Positions 11,574-23,146 of a stretch of DNA of 64,000 bases are shown piece after piece. The DNA lies in assembly GCA_039619475.1 (NCBI GenBank), contig CM077115.1:400182557-400246556 (forward strand), in the 5' to 3' direction. The notes below the pieces were generated by a model. The model did not search any database. It had not been told where the DNA came from and worked only from the letters and a program-made list of their open reading frames with translations. Each line of letters starts with the position of its first letter. Position 1 is the stretch's first letter. This stretch comes from Icerya purchasi. Taxonomy: Eukaryota; Arthropoda; Insecta; Hemiptera; Monophlebidae. The translations under genes and the position numbers were made by a program.

Positions 11574-12900
11574 TTTTCTTTTTTCGTTCATTCTCGCCAC
11601 TATTACCACTGGCGCCCCCACTGTCAAGACCTCTAAACATACATTACTAACCTCGCCAACACTATAATATTTTTTCTCTGTGTTACTAAATTAACCCAAC
11701 TATATTTTTATTCATTTGTTACACAAACATTTGTTCAAATCTTTTGTAATATATCGTACATACATTTATAGCCCACAGACACTACTTGCTTCATTACCAC
11801 GAATACATCTCTTTCATGGTCACTTATCGTAACATAGTTTTTCCTGAAATTGTAAAAAAATTCTCTTCGTTCCATTCTTCCAAGTTTTCCAAATTTCAAA
11901 TCATGCATAATTATTTAAGAATCAAATTAAGTATATTTTATCATTTCCAAAAAATTAATCATCTCTGTACAAGGCATTAACTCATTTTTCAAAACAAACA
12001 TATTATTTTTTTAATCTATCATACATATCATTTTTATCATTCAAATTTTTTTCTGAATTCACAAATAGTTAACCTATAGAAAACATATTATTGTAAACAT
12101 ACATGACGAAGTCACTCCTCATAATTACATCGTGAATTCATTTTTTTTTTCATTTTTTTTTTTTTTACCATCATGAAATTGTAGTAGTGTTTTTAATTTT
12201 TTTATTTTCCATACATGACAAAAGCAATACAATCACGACATCTATGAATACACACCATATGCTTCCAATAACCTATCATGCATTTTTTTAAATTAGTCCA
12301 AGCATACTATTTTTTCAATAACAAAGCCGATCATACATAATTTTTTCTTCTATATAATCACTAATCTATGAAAACACTTGATTCGTTTTACTCATACTGT
12401 AGCAACCACTCCTTTTCCCTCATGCTAACAAACTTCAAAATTTAATAATATAACACGAAATTAATCTAAATATCTGTTCATGCTATTAAAATTAATATAT
12501 CAATCTTTACATTCCTTTTGTGCATTTCTGAAAAAATCCTACAACATGTTTTAAAATTAATCGAAGTATACTATTTTATTACCTAAAATCAATTATTCTC
12601 TCATACAGTTTTTTCCAATCATCCATAATGTTTTTTCTGTATTGTCATTATTACAAAGTCATACAAAACAACAACACATTTTTAATCATAATGAATCCTT
12701 CATTCCATTCCGTTCATGCTATATACCATTATCATTCAATTCAACGTTATGAAATTAGTCTAAATATACATTCATGCTAGCAAAGTTATTATCTCACCCT
12801 TTGCATTGTTCCAAGATGATTTATTTGACATTTTTTCTTTAAATTTCCCTCATACTATTATTTTTGAAATGTAGGATGATGACTATGATTAGAATTCATG
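11574..12900 (+). repeat. Degenerate ~95-100-bp spaced repeats, left arm
   Basis: The theme AAATTA-TC-AA-TATA (A/C)TTT recurs near 11691, 11926, 12290, 12460, 12558 and 12751, often followed by TTCATGCTA and ATCATACA-like words. Spacing is about 95-100 bp or multiples. It resembles the motif upstream of the gene. No frame of interest; several T-runs. Confidence 0.5.
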
Positions 12901-13438
12901 ATTATGAAGAGAGAGATGCATGGTGAAATTGTATTGTCATTATATGCGAGATGATGTGTGTTTGTGGGTGAGTATGGATGCATGTAAAATATATGAGTGT
13001 GTTAGTAGAAAACATCCATTCATGTGTGAACACAGGTACAGATACAGTTATAGAATGAGAGAGGTAAAAATATATATTTTGTTATGTTTGATATGTGCAT
13101 GATAAAGAGGTTAACAAAGAATAATCACATTACCCTCACAACTTAGACATTGAGTTTTACCTTTGCAATATTTTAGATGTAAAAGCAGTGACATTGACAT
13201 GTGGTAAACGTTTTCATCACTTTTGACTAATTATAACCAATTTTCCAACATTTCTCTTCGTTTTTCCTACATTTTAATACTTTTACACCGTTTCAGTCAA
13301 TTTTTGCTATTTAATGCCATTTTTTCCAGTGTTTTTACCACCTTTCTCACAATTTTCATCATTCTTTCATCATCTTTGTTAGGTTTTTTCTTACAACTCT
13401 TTAATATTTCGATCGTTGCTAGTGATAACCATCATTAT
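12901..13438 (+). other. Purine-rich then pyrimidine-rich spacer
   Basis: 12860-13110 switches to G/A-rich sequence with GATGTGTGTTTGTGGGTGAG-type words, then from 13200 to T/C-rich sequence (ACTAATTATAACCAATTTTCC...) that is a diverged relative of the 124-126-bp tandem unit further in. The open frames here (12920-13102, 13223-13504) are low-complexity and not convincing. Confidence 0.4.
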
Positions 13439-13860
13439 TTATGCTTTCAATCCTTCCACTTCAGCAATGCACACATACAGCTTAGCAATCGCCGCAGCCA
13501 TTGAACGTTGTAGGACTGCAATCATGATCTCCATTTGATTATTGGGATTTAAAAGTCACATCTTTGAACGCTTGATCTAATGCATCAACATGATTTTTTT
13601 TTTGTATTCGCCCACCCGCTGCTGGAGGTTCCACTTAATATTCTCAACAGACTATCATACAGTCGTTTAACAAGAGAATCTGTAAGACCCGAGACATTTA
13701 CTTAACGTTTTCCCAACACATTTACAGACATACCCTGTACACTAAGGAAATCTTTAAACATCTCTGTAACCATTCCTTTTAAGCTGGCGGGAGCAAGGAA
13801 CTCCTATAAACGTTTATCAATCAGCACTTCATCGTTCATCGCCCTGGTTTCACTCGCCGT
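13439..13860 (-). pseudogene. Unrecognised coding relic (left arm)
   Basis: On the minus strand, from ATG at 13839, a frame reads MNDEVLIDKRL, stop, EFLAPASLKGMVTEMFKDFL, then a stop after VNVLGKR, then VNVSGLTDSLVKRLYDSLLR and a Ser/Gly patch before an A-run shifts the frame. A further frame gives MEIMIAVLQRSMAAAIAKLY and ends at 13439. Three segments with protein-like composition and conserved spacing suggest an old gene of about 140 codons. I do not recognise the family. The same stops are present in the right arm (17687-18108). Confidence 0.45.
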
Positions 13861-13965
13861 TGCAGAGACATGTAATAAACATTTTCTTCTTTTACAATTT
13901 TCTTATGCTATAACACTATTACATCATTTTTCCTCGTTTCTAACTAATTGTAACCAGTTTTCCAT

Positions 13966-14345
13966 TATTTCTTAGCATGTTCTTCTGTTTAGGACCTTTT
14001 GCGCTATTTTTTCATCAATTTATGTTATTTCACATCGTTTTTCTGGTGATTTTAGTGCCTTTCACACAATTTTACTAATTATTTTCGACTATTTCTTAGC
14101 ATGTTCTTCTGTTTAGGACCTTTTGCGCTATTTTTTCATCAATTTATGTTATTTCACATCGTTTTTCTGGTGATTTTAGTGCCTTTCACACAATTTTACT
14201 AATTATTTTCGACTATTTCTTAACATGTTCTTCTGTTTTAGGTCCTTTTTGCACTATTTTTTCATCAATTTATGTTATTTCACATCGTTTTTCTAGTGTT
14301 TTACTACCTTTCACACAATTTTACTCAATTTTTCCCCATCTTTGA
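13966..14345. repeat. 124-126-bp tandem repeat, three copies (left arm)
   Basis: Units start at CTTAGCATG (13971), CTTAGCATG (14095) and CTTAACATG (14219). They contain TTCTTCTGTTT-AGG-CCTTTTGC and TTATTTCACATCGTTTTTCT. The right arm has four copies, which explains the 126-bp length difference between arms. Confidence 0.88.
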
Positions 14346-14437
14346 AGATTTTTTTTTTCATTTATCTCATACATTATATCTCCGAATGTGACGATTAGCT
14401 ATCCTTTTAAGTACATTTTTTTTAATTCGATATAAGT

Positions 14438-14827
14438 GAGGAGTACTTTTCAGGTCGACATGTATACTTCATGATATGACATTCAATTCATTATTAATCT
14501 ATGTTTCAACAGGTTTGTGGTCGGTTGTTGGAGGTTTACAGAACTTTCTGTTGCATTGCTTATAGTATAATGGTTCTTGTGTGCTAGTGAGATGATGGTG
14601 TTTTGTGGGGAATAATAAACATGGGAAAGAGAAGGAGTGCGCCCCATCAAGCAGGGGGGAGTGATGCTTCGTAATTAATTTGGGTATTGCGCGCATTGCA
14701 TGGCAGTTATAATATGCTCGAGCAAAAATTAGTCGCTGTACTCGCATGGTGTTCATGTTATTCATTAAATGTTCACACTGAGAGATGCAATGGGCTCATC
14801 GACAGATGGATCCATGCTATCATTTCG
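14438..14827. repeat. Direct repeat copy 1, left arm
   Basis: Begins GAGGAGTACTTTTCAGG and ends near ATCCATGCTATCATT. It is matched, with clear divergence, by 15216-15602 (GAGGAGTACTTTTTGGAC...GTCCATGCGATCATTA). Shared words include GCTAGTGAGATGA, GGAATAATAAA-ATGGG and TTCACACTGAGA. The small open frames here on both strands are not convincing. Confidence 0.8.
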
Positions 14828-15215
14828 ATTTTTATAATTGTAATCTGCACTGAGCATGTATGTGTTACAACGAACCCATCAACTCTGTTACAGATGGTAA
14901 TGTTTGAGGATAGATAGTGAAACGTTCATTAGAACATGAATGTGTATACAAAGTGTTGTTACATCACATGTATGTCATCAAATTAACTAAAATGTTGCGT
15001 CTATAGTAAAAAAAGAAATGAGGGTTTTTCCCTAAGAGGGTGACTATAATAAAATTGATGCGATTTTAGATGGAAATGGGAGTATTTTACAGTAAAAACG
15101 CTGTTTTGCACCTAAATGGTGAATATTCTGGAGGTTAAACGGCATTTTTCACACAAAATTTGATGTTTTTTTATAAATGTGGCTATTTTACTCCTACATG
15201 GAGTAATTTCTGCAT
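14828..15215. other. Spacer between the direct repeats
   Basis: No gene seen. Contains three short lines with a recurring theme (GGTGACTATAATAAAA, ATGGTGAATATTCTGG, ACATGGAGTAATTTCTG) that may be a further degenerate repeat of about 60-70 bp. Confidence 0.35.
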
Positions 15216-15602
15216 GAGGAGTACTTTTTGGACTGGCATGTATACTTCTTGATGTGGTATTCATTTCATTCTGAAGCTATGTTTGAACAGCTTTGTAAAT
15301 GGTTGGGGGGGAAGTTTACAGAACTTTTCTACTGCATCAGTTATAAGATAATAGTTTTTATATGCTAGTGAGATGAAGGTATTTGGTTAGGAATAATAAA
15401 TATGGGTAAGAGGTGGAGTGCATCCCAATCAAGCATGGGAGAGTATTGTTTGGGAATTAACTCCATTATTTGCACACATTGCAATACAATTATAATCAGT
15501 TTGGTCAAAATTACTTGTTATATATCGTTCATGTTATACATTAAACATTCACACTGAGAAACGGACTGGACTCTTCGACATCAAGGTCCATGCGATCATT
15601 AC
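15216..15602. repeat. Direct repeat copy 2, crosses the arm-loop border
   Basis: Diverged relative of 14438-14827. The palindrome stops at 15490, inside this repeat, so the right arm carries only the outer part (15931-16206) while the last ~110 bp lie in the loop. The symmetry axis of the element was therefore placed within or beside this repeat. Confidence 0.75.
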
Positions 15603-15930
15603 ACTTTTTTTCAACAATTTGTGACGTTTCATACTATTTTTTAATGTTTTGAACGGCTCTTATGATGTATTTCAGCACATTTTCACAGGTACAAAGTTCG
15701 TAATGCGAAATAATTTGAATTATTTCGACAGTCTTTACACACAAATAAAATACTATACCATTAACACACTCAACATGAAACAAATCATTACAAATAGAAA
15801 TAAACAACGAAATTGCTCAGAAATTTTAATGAAATTCAAGAAGCATAGTGTATATGAAAATGAATATATTCTTTAAATCAACACTCCAAACTTGCAGTTT
15901 CAGAATTATATCAGAACCTGACTATGAACT
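15491..15930. other. 440-bp unique loop of the palindrome
   Basis: The left 110 bp completes direct repeat copy 2. The rest is A-rich and unpaired. A frame from 15649 to 15876 (TTG start; first ATG well inside) encodes a Asn/Lys/Tyr-rich peptide such as YTQIKYYTINTLNMKQIITN. It is not recognised and may be chance. The presence of unpaired, unique DNA between the arms argues against a simple hairpin-read artefact. Confidence 0.8.
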
Positions 15931-16593
15931 ATTGTATTGCAATGTGTGCAAATAATGGAGTTAATTCCCAAACAATACTCTCCCATGCTTGATTGGGATG
16001 CACTCCACCTCTTACCCATATTTATTATTCCTAACCAAATACCTTCATCTCACTAGCATATAAAAACTATTATCTTATAACTGATGCAGTAGAAAAGTTC
16101 TGTAAACTTCCCCCCCAACCATTTACAAAGCTGTTCAAACATAGCTTCAGAATGAAATGAATACCACATCAAGAAGTATACATGCCAGTCCAAAAAGTAC
16201 TCCTCATGCAGAAATTACTCCATGTAGGAGTAAAATAGCCACATTTATAAAAAAACATCAAATTTTGTGTGAAAAATGCCGTTTAACCTCCAGAATATTC
16301 ACCATTTAGGTGCAAAACAGCGTTTTTACTGTAAAATACTCCCATTTCCATCTAAAATCGCATCAATTTTATTATAGTCACCCTCTTAGGGAAAAACCCT
16401 CATTTCTTTTTTTACTATAGACGCAACATTTTAGTTAATTTGATGACATACATGTGATGTAACAACACTTTGTATACACATTCATGTTCTAATGAACGTT
16501 TCACTATCTATCCTCAAACATTACCATCTGTAACAGAGTTGATGGGTTCGTTGTAACACATACATGCTCAGTGCAGATTACAATTATAAAAAT

Positions 16594-16983
16594 CGAAATG
16601 ATAGCATGGATCCATCTGTCGATGAGCCCATTGCATCTCTCAGTGTGAACATTTAATGAATAACATGAACACCATGCGAGTACAGCGACTAATTTTTGCT
16701 CGAGCATATTATAACTGCCATGCAATGCGCGCAATACCCAAATTAATTACGAAGCATCACTCTCCCCTGCTTGATGGGGCGCACTCCTTCTCTTTCCCAT
16801 GTTTATTATTCCCCACAAAACACCATCATCTCACTAGCACACAAGAACCATTATACTATAAGCAATGCAACAGAAAGTTCTGTAAACCTCCAACAACCGA
16901 CCACAAACCTGTTGAAACATAGATTAATAATGAATTGAATGTCATATCATGAAGTATACATGTCGACCTGAAAAGTACTCCTC
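16594..16983. repeat. Direct repeat copy 1, right arm
   Basis: Mirror of 14438-14827. Its diverged partner in this arm is 15931-16206, which is truncated at the loop. Confidence 0.75.
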
Positions 16984-17074
16984 ACTTATATCGAATTAAA
17001 AAAAATGTACTTAAAAGGATAGCTAATCGTCACATTCGGAGATATAATGTATGAGATAAATGAAAAAAAAAATC

Positions 17075-17585
17075 TTCAAAGATGGGGAAAAATTGAGTAA
17101 AATTGTGTGAAAGGTAGTAAAACACTAGAAAAACGATGTGAAATAACATAAATTGATGAAAAAATAGTGCAAAAAGGACCTAAAACAGAAGAACATGTTA
17201 AGAAATAGTCGAAAATAATTAGTAAAATTGTGTGAAAGGCACTAAAATCACCAGAAAAACGATGTGAAATAACATAAATTGATGAAAAAATAGTGCAAAA
17301 AGGACCTAAAACAGAAGAACATGTTAAGAAATAGTCGAAAATAATTAGTAAAATTGTGTGAAAGGCACTAAAATCACCAGAAAAACGATGTGAAATAACA
17401 TAAATTGATGAAAAAATAGCGCAAAAGGTCCTAAACAGAAGAACATGCTAAGAAATAGTCGAAAATAATTAGTAAAATTGTGTGAAAGGCACTAAAATCA
17501 CCAGAAAAACGATGTGAAATAACATAAATTGATGAAAAAATAGCGCAAAAGGTCCTAAACAGAAGAACATGCTAAGAAATAATGG
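17075..17585. repeat. 124-126-bp tandem repeat, four copies (right arm)
   Basis: Unit starts seen as GTTAAG at 17197 and 17323 and GCTAAG at 17447 and 17571. The 126-bp variant (AAAAAGGACCTAAAAC) occurs twice here but once on the left, so one unit was gained or lost after the arms became equal. Confidence 0.88.
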
Positions 17586-17686
17586 AAAACTGGTTACAAT
17601 TAGTTAGAAACGAGGAAAAATGATGTAATAGTGTTATAGCATAAGAAAATTGTAAAAGAAGAAAATGTTTATTACATGTCTCTGCA

Positions 17687-18108
17687 ACGGCGAGTGAAAC
17701 CAGGGCGATGAACGATGAAGTGCTGATTGATAAACGTTTATAGGAGTTCCTTGCTCCCGCCAGCTTAAAAGGAATGGTTACAGAGATGTTTAAAGATTTC
17801 CTTAGTGTACAGGGTATGTCTGTAAATGTGTTGGGAAAACGTTAAGTAAATGTCTCGGGTCTTACAGATTCTCTTGTTAAACGACTGTATGATAGTCTGT
17901 TGAGAATATTAAGTGGAACCTCCAGCAGCGGGTGGGCGAATACAAAAAAAAAATCATGTTGATGCATTAGATCAAGCGTTCAAAGATGTGACTTTTAAAT
18001 CCCAATAATCAAATGGAGATCATGATTGCAGTCCTACAACGTTCAATGGCTGCGGCGATTGCTAAGCTGTATGTGTGCATTGCTGAAGTGGAAGGATTGA
18101 AAGCATAA
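17687..18108 (+). pseudogene. Unrecognised coding relic (right arm)
   Basis: Mirror of 13439-13860. ATG at 17708, then the same stop after DKRL, the same stop after VNVLGKR and the same A-run before the final frame ending at 18108. Shared lesions show that both copies decayed together or before duplication. Confidence 0.45.
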
Positions 18109-19973
18109 ATAATGATGGTTATCACTAGCAACGATCGAAATATTAAAGAGTTGTAAGAAAAAACCTAACAAAGATGATGAAAGAATGATGAAAATTGTGA
18201 GAAAGGTGGTAAAAACACTGGAAAAAATGGCATTAAATAGCAAAAATTGACTGAAACGGTGTAAAAGTATTAAAATGTAGGAAAAACGAAGAGAAATGTT
18301 GGAAAATTGGTTATAATTAGTCAAAAGTGATGAAAACGTTTACCACATGTCAATGTCACTGCTTTTACATCTAAAATATTGCAAAGGTAAAACTCAATGT
18401 CTAAGTTGTGAGGGTAATGTGATTATTCTTTGTTAACCTCTTTATCATGCACATATCAAACATAACAAAATATATATTTTTACCTCTCTCATTCTATAAC
18501 TGTATCTGTACCTGTGTTCACGCATGAATGGATGTTTTCTACTAACACACTCATATATTTTACATGCATCCATACTCACCCACAAACACACATCATCTCG
18601 CATATAATGACAATACAATTTCACCATGCATCTCTCTCTTCATAATCATGAATTCTAATCATAGTCATCATCCTACATTTCAAAAATAATAGTATGAGGG
18701 AAATTTAAAGAAAAAATGTCAAATAAATCATCTTGGAACAATGCAAAGGGTGAGATAATAACTTTGCTAGCATGAATGTATATTTAGACTAATTTCATAA
18801 CGTTGAATTGAATGATAATGGTATATAGCATGAACGGAATGGAATGAAGGATTCATTATGATTAAAAATGTGTTGTTGTTTTGTATGACTTTGTAATAAT
18901 GACAATACAGAAAAAACATTATGGATGATTGGAAAAAACTGTATGAGAGAATAATTGATTTTAGGTAATAAAATAGTATACTTCGATTAATTTTAAAACA
19001 TGTTGTAGGATTTTTTCAGAAATGCACAAAAGGAATGTAAAGATTGATATATTAATTTTAATAGCATGAACAGATATTTAGATTAATTTCGTGTTATATT
19101 ATTAAATTTTGAAGTTTGTTAGCATGAGGGAAAAGGAGTGGTTGCTACAGTATGAGTAAAACGAATCAAGTGTTTTCATAGATTAGTGATTATATAGAAG
19201 AAAAAATTATGTATGATCGGCTTTGTTATTGAAAAAATAGTATGCTTGGACTAATTTAAAAAAATGCATGATAGGTTATTGGAAGCATATGGTGTGTATT
19301 CATAGATGTCGTGATTGTATTGCTTTTGTCATGTATGGAAAATAAAAAAATTAAAAACACTACTACAATTTCATGATGGTAAAAAAAAAAAAAATGAAAA
19401 AAAAAATGAATTCACGATGTAATTATGAGGAGTGACTTCGTCATGTATGTTTACAATAATATGTTTTCTATAGGTTAACTATTTGTGAATTCAGAAAAAA
19501 ATTTGAATGATAAAAATGATATGTATGATAGATTAAAAAAATAATATGTTTGTTTTGAAAAATGAGTTAATGCCTTGTACAGAGATGATTAATTTTTTGG
19601 AAATGATAAAATATACTTAATTTGATTCTTAAATAATTATGCATGATTTGAAATTTGGAAAACTTGGAAGAATGGAACGAAGAGAATTTTTTTACAATTT
19701 CAGGAAAAACTATGTTACGATAAGTGACCATGAAAGAGATGTATTCGTGGTAATGAAGCAAGTAGTGTCTGTGGGCTATAAATGTATGTACGATATATTA
19801 CAAAAGATTTGAACAAATGTTTGTGTAACAAATGAATAAAAATATAGTTGGGTTAATTTAGTAACACAGAGAAAAAATATTATAGTGTTGGCGAGGTTAG
19901 TAATGTATGTTTAGAGGTCTTGACAGTGGGGGCGCCAGTGGTAATAGTGGCGAGAATGAACGAAAAAAGAAAA
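18109..19973. repeat. Degenerate spaced repeats, right arm
   Basis: Mirror of 11574-13438. G/A-rich on the plus strand, with the recurring word TTTAGACTAATTTCAT and relatives roughly every 95-100 bp or multiples. No supported gene. Confidence 0.5.
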
Positions 19974-20272
19974 TAATAATCTTTTAGTCAACCTTTTTAT
20001 GTTTGATGTGATAATTGTTCACAGATAGATACATGTATCTTCGACGTTTTTTATAATCAAGCTGTTGTTCTCGAGAATATATCTCCCACTCGTATGTTGC
20101 AACTCTGATCTGCTTGTGCTAGTTCGTTTTTTTTCTTTGAACATGCTGTGTCTCGTAAACTACTAGGTTTTCTACCTGTTGCTCTATTGATCAACACACC
20201 TCATGGACGAATTCTTCATCATGCTCATGCTCGTAACATGGTAGAAGTGATTTTATCATATCATCCGGTTTT
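19974..20272 (-). pseudogene. Frameshifted, stop-interrupted tail after the 282-codon gene (right)
   Basis: Mirror of 11275-11573, carrying the same frame change and the same TGA and TAG stops. It reads from the end of the right-arm gene to a final stop at 19974. Confidence 0.5.
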
Positions 20273-21119
20273 AATCTATCTGTAGAAATGCATAAATGTC
20301 TCCAACACAACTTGGAAATAATGTAATTATCATTTCTTTGGTGGCTGTAATGAACAACTGACTTAAATCATTTATATTGAGATTATTCATAAGCTTCAGC
20401 GGATGGAAAACATGATCGTACCAGGCCTTCATTACCATAACGTTTTTCGCTGCACAATGAAAACTATCATTCTCATTATGATGTTTACAGGTTATCAAAT
20501 TGCTTATATCAAAATACTCTTCATGTAGATTCTGAATACTATGTAGTCGAAAGACTTTATCCATATTAACGATTCCATAGTCTAAATCACTCAACAATTC
20601 AGACTTTTCGTTAAGTTCCATTAGTATAAGTTTAGCATATACCGTTAAAATATATATGCGAGCTCTCGGTTTTTGAGATATTATCGTGAATATATCGCGT
20701 GCCATAAATGTTTCTTCCCGACAGGGAAATAATGAAGGATTTTTCAAGTGATGACTCATCGAAGAACATTGTAAATGTGGCGTTTTTGATGAATGCCATG
20801 CTCTGCTTGGCTTATACAGTGTATGCAAACACTTTCCGCCAGACATATCAATCATTGCTAGTTCGGTTACTCGAAAACCATAATCACAATCTATATGGAT
20901 GCTGATATCTACAAAATATTCCGCTATATCTGCTTGTTCTGATAATAATACAGGACCAATGATATTATGTACAGAAGATGTTGATCCTTCTGCTGTATAA
21001 CCATCATCTGATTGCTGTGATTGAGGTGATGAAGTTGTATGCGAGACACTATCACTCGAAAATGAATTCTGAATAAATTCGTCGACTTTAATATCAATCG
21101 AATCGGTATTGTTATTCAT
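20271..21119 (-). CDS. Unrecognised 282-aa protein, right-arm copy
   Basis: Same protein as at 10428-11276, transcribed toward the centre of the element from the opposite arm. Two differences were seen in the 849-bp frame: a silent GGT/GGC at Gly94-95 and a GCT/GTT change giving Val instead of Ala at residue 272. Intact frame, same ATG context (AAAC before ATG). One substitution of each kind is too little to test for selection. As for the left copy, the C-terminus may have been cut short by a frameshift, and the family is unknown. Confidence 0.7.
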   Translation of the reverse strand: MNNNTDSIDIKVDEFIQNSFSSDSVSHTTSSPQSQQSDDGYTAEGSTSSVHNIIGPVLLSEQADIAEYFVDISIHIDCDYGFRVTELAMIDMSGGKCLHTLYKPSRAWHSSKTPHLQCSSMSHHLKNPSLFPCREETFMARDIFTIISQKPRARIYILTVYAKLILMELNEKSELLSDLDYGIVNMDKVFRLHSIQNLHEEYFDISNLITCKHHNENDSFHCAAKNVMVMKAWYDHVFHPLKLMNNLNINDLSQLFITATKEMIITLFPSCVGDIYAFLQID

Positions 21120-23146
21120 GTTTGAATAATATTTTTAACTTTTTACTAAGAATGTAGAAAATTATTACTTTTAATGTTAGAGCAAACTTTTATTAATGCG
21201 TGAAGAACACAGCTTCAACAAATTCTACACGTTTAATGTAACACTAATACTGACTGCCTGAACAGATCCTTTCGAGATTCTAGCTCGATGCATGTCTTTG
21301 AAGAGGGCGGGTTGCACCAGAAAAACCACATTCCTTTGGTGAAAGCTGGTTGCATACACAAATGAACGAAATTTACAGGTGATCTTTAGGTTATGGGTGT
21401 TTGTGTGTAGGAGTGTACATGTCAACCGGTTTTTCTACAAAAGATATGAAGGAGAAGATCCGGGCAGACTCGATGACCTTGACACAAGATCGAAATCAAC
21501 GACATAGCAACATTCATGCAAGGAAATAAGCAGAGTACCTTTGAATTATGAGCGTATGCGGGCATATTGGGGGAAAATATGGAAGATATTGAAAAAAAAA
21601 AAAAAATATTTAGAGTTTGAAAAAAAATGAAATAATCTTAAACTAACAGATTCGAAAAAAATTATTATGAATGATGAGAAAATCATTGTTAGCAGATGGA
21701 TGCGTGGGAATGAATGGTATGGATTCACTGTAGTTTCGGGGGGGGGGGGATGTACTCATGAAAAATAATAGAAAAGAATTTAAATTTGTGTAGGGTGGAT
21801 AGGGGAGAGGGAAAATATGAAACAGCGTTAAATAAAAATATACTCGAATTAATTTTTGAATACTTACGATTGGAAAAAGACTTTAGAGGGGAAAAAATAT
21901 ATTTTAGACTAATTCCATAATACATAGACATGAAAAATTATTATGAACAATATGAGGAATACCGTTAGAAGATGTTTACGCAATCATACTAGTGAAGATA
22001 TCAATGGATTTATTTTTAGAACCTGAGAAAAAATAAAATAAGAAAATTATCAACGGACGGAGGAAATGATTGGAAGCGAAAAAAATATAATTAGGCTGAT
22101 TCTATAATATTAGACTTGAAAAAGTTATTATGAACGACAAGAGAACTACTGGTAGCAGATGAGTGCGAGGGAACATTATGTGCGAATGAAAGAGTGGCTA
22201 ATACATTGACAGATTAATTTTTAGAATCGGAGAAACAAAACAGAAGAAATAAACAGAAGCGTAAAAGAAAAATATAGTTAGGCTAATTCTATAATATTTT
22301 GACTCGAAAATAAAATATGTACGAAGTGGTGGTGTGTATGTGTGTGTGTGTGTGTGATATCGCGGTGTTTATTTCGGTGGTGACGGAGCGTGCATGGAAT
22401 AGTACAGTGTACCTTTGTACAGGTTAACTCAATGCTTGATATGTGTGCAAGAATGGACGGTGTGCTTTTGCAATGAACAGAGAATACGTAAAAATAAAAA
22501 AAAAAAAAAATCAATGGATTAAGTATAAGATCGGAAGCGGAAAAAGACGAAAAATATATATCAGGTGGCGGTGTATATGTGTGCGTGTGTGAACGTGTAG
22601 CGATCGTGAACAGGTTTCTATCGGTGGCGTATGAGAGTGAGCATAGATGATCGGCTAGTTAATTTCGAACGAACGACTGGAATTCACCTCACCTGGTGAC
22701 AGTTTCAACTAGTTGCTTGAACATTTAAATATTTCCATTACAGCCGCGGTCGGGCTTACGTAATACATCTCATAGCAGCATACTCGCCCGCTCTCATTCG
22801 ACTGATGGAACGATCAAATATTTTCTTTAAAAATAAAATTTAAAAAAAAAAAAATGTCGGAACGGAGCACGACTCGGAAAATTCCTTTAAAATTTGGGTT
22901 CTAAGTGTTGAGATTCAAACGTTTTTATCACTCTGGCAAAATTTTACCCCTCCCAACCTCGAAAAATGAAAATTAAAAAGTATGCTACATATATTACACG
23001 AAGAGTCATGTATAATACATACACATGATGATAGAAGGCACGGGTATGGGAAAGCGAGTACACTTTCATGGCGGCTAAGGCTATGTTGAATATATGTGTG
23101 GAAACGGTGCGAGCGCATTTACAGATAGCAGTATGAACGGAGAATC
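21120..23146 (-). other. A/G-rich zone with ~187-bp spaced repeats, right arm
   Basis: Mirror of 8401-10427. Includes (TG)n at 22338-22354, a G10 run at 21739-21748 and repeats built around TTAGGCTAATTCTATAATATT. No gene supported. Confidence 0.5.

Larger units (their letters stand above)
7736..15490 (+). repeat. Left arm of the 16-kb inverted repeat
   Basis: This 7755-bp arm pairs with 15931-23811. From the end inward: a TATAAA string at 7743-7748, a CAGCTG, a full TGACGTCA (7767-7774), C-rich subterminal repeats, a T/C-rich zone with spaced repeats, the 282-codon gene, more repeats, a coding relic, three 124-126-bp tandem units, and two diverged ~390-bp direct repeats. In the compared 849-bp gene the arms differ at two bases. 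Much of the non-coding arm is strongly pyrimidine-rich on this strand. Confidence 0.9.

Noticed and set aside
15649..15876. 75-codon frame in the loop
   Set aside because: Starts at TTG, first ATG is internal, A-rich composition; described with the loop, not called a gene.
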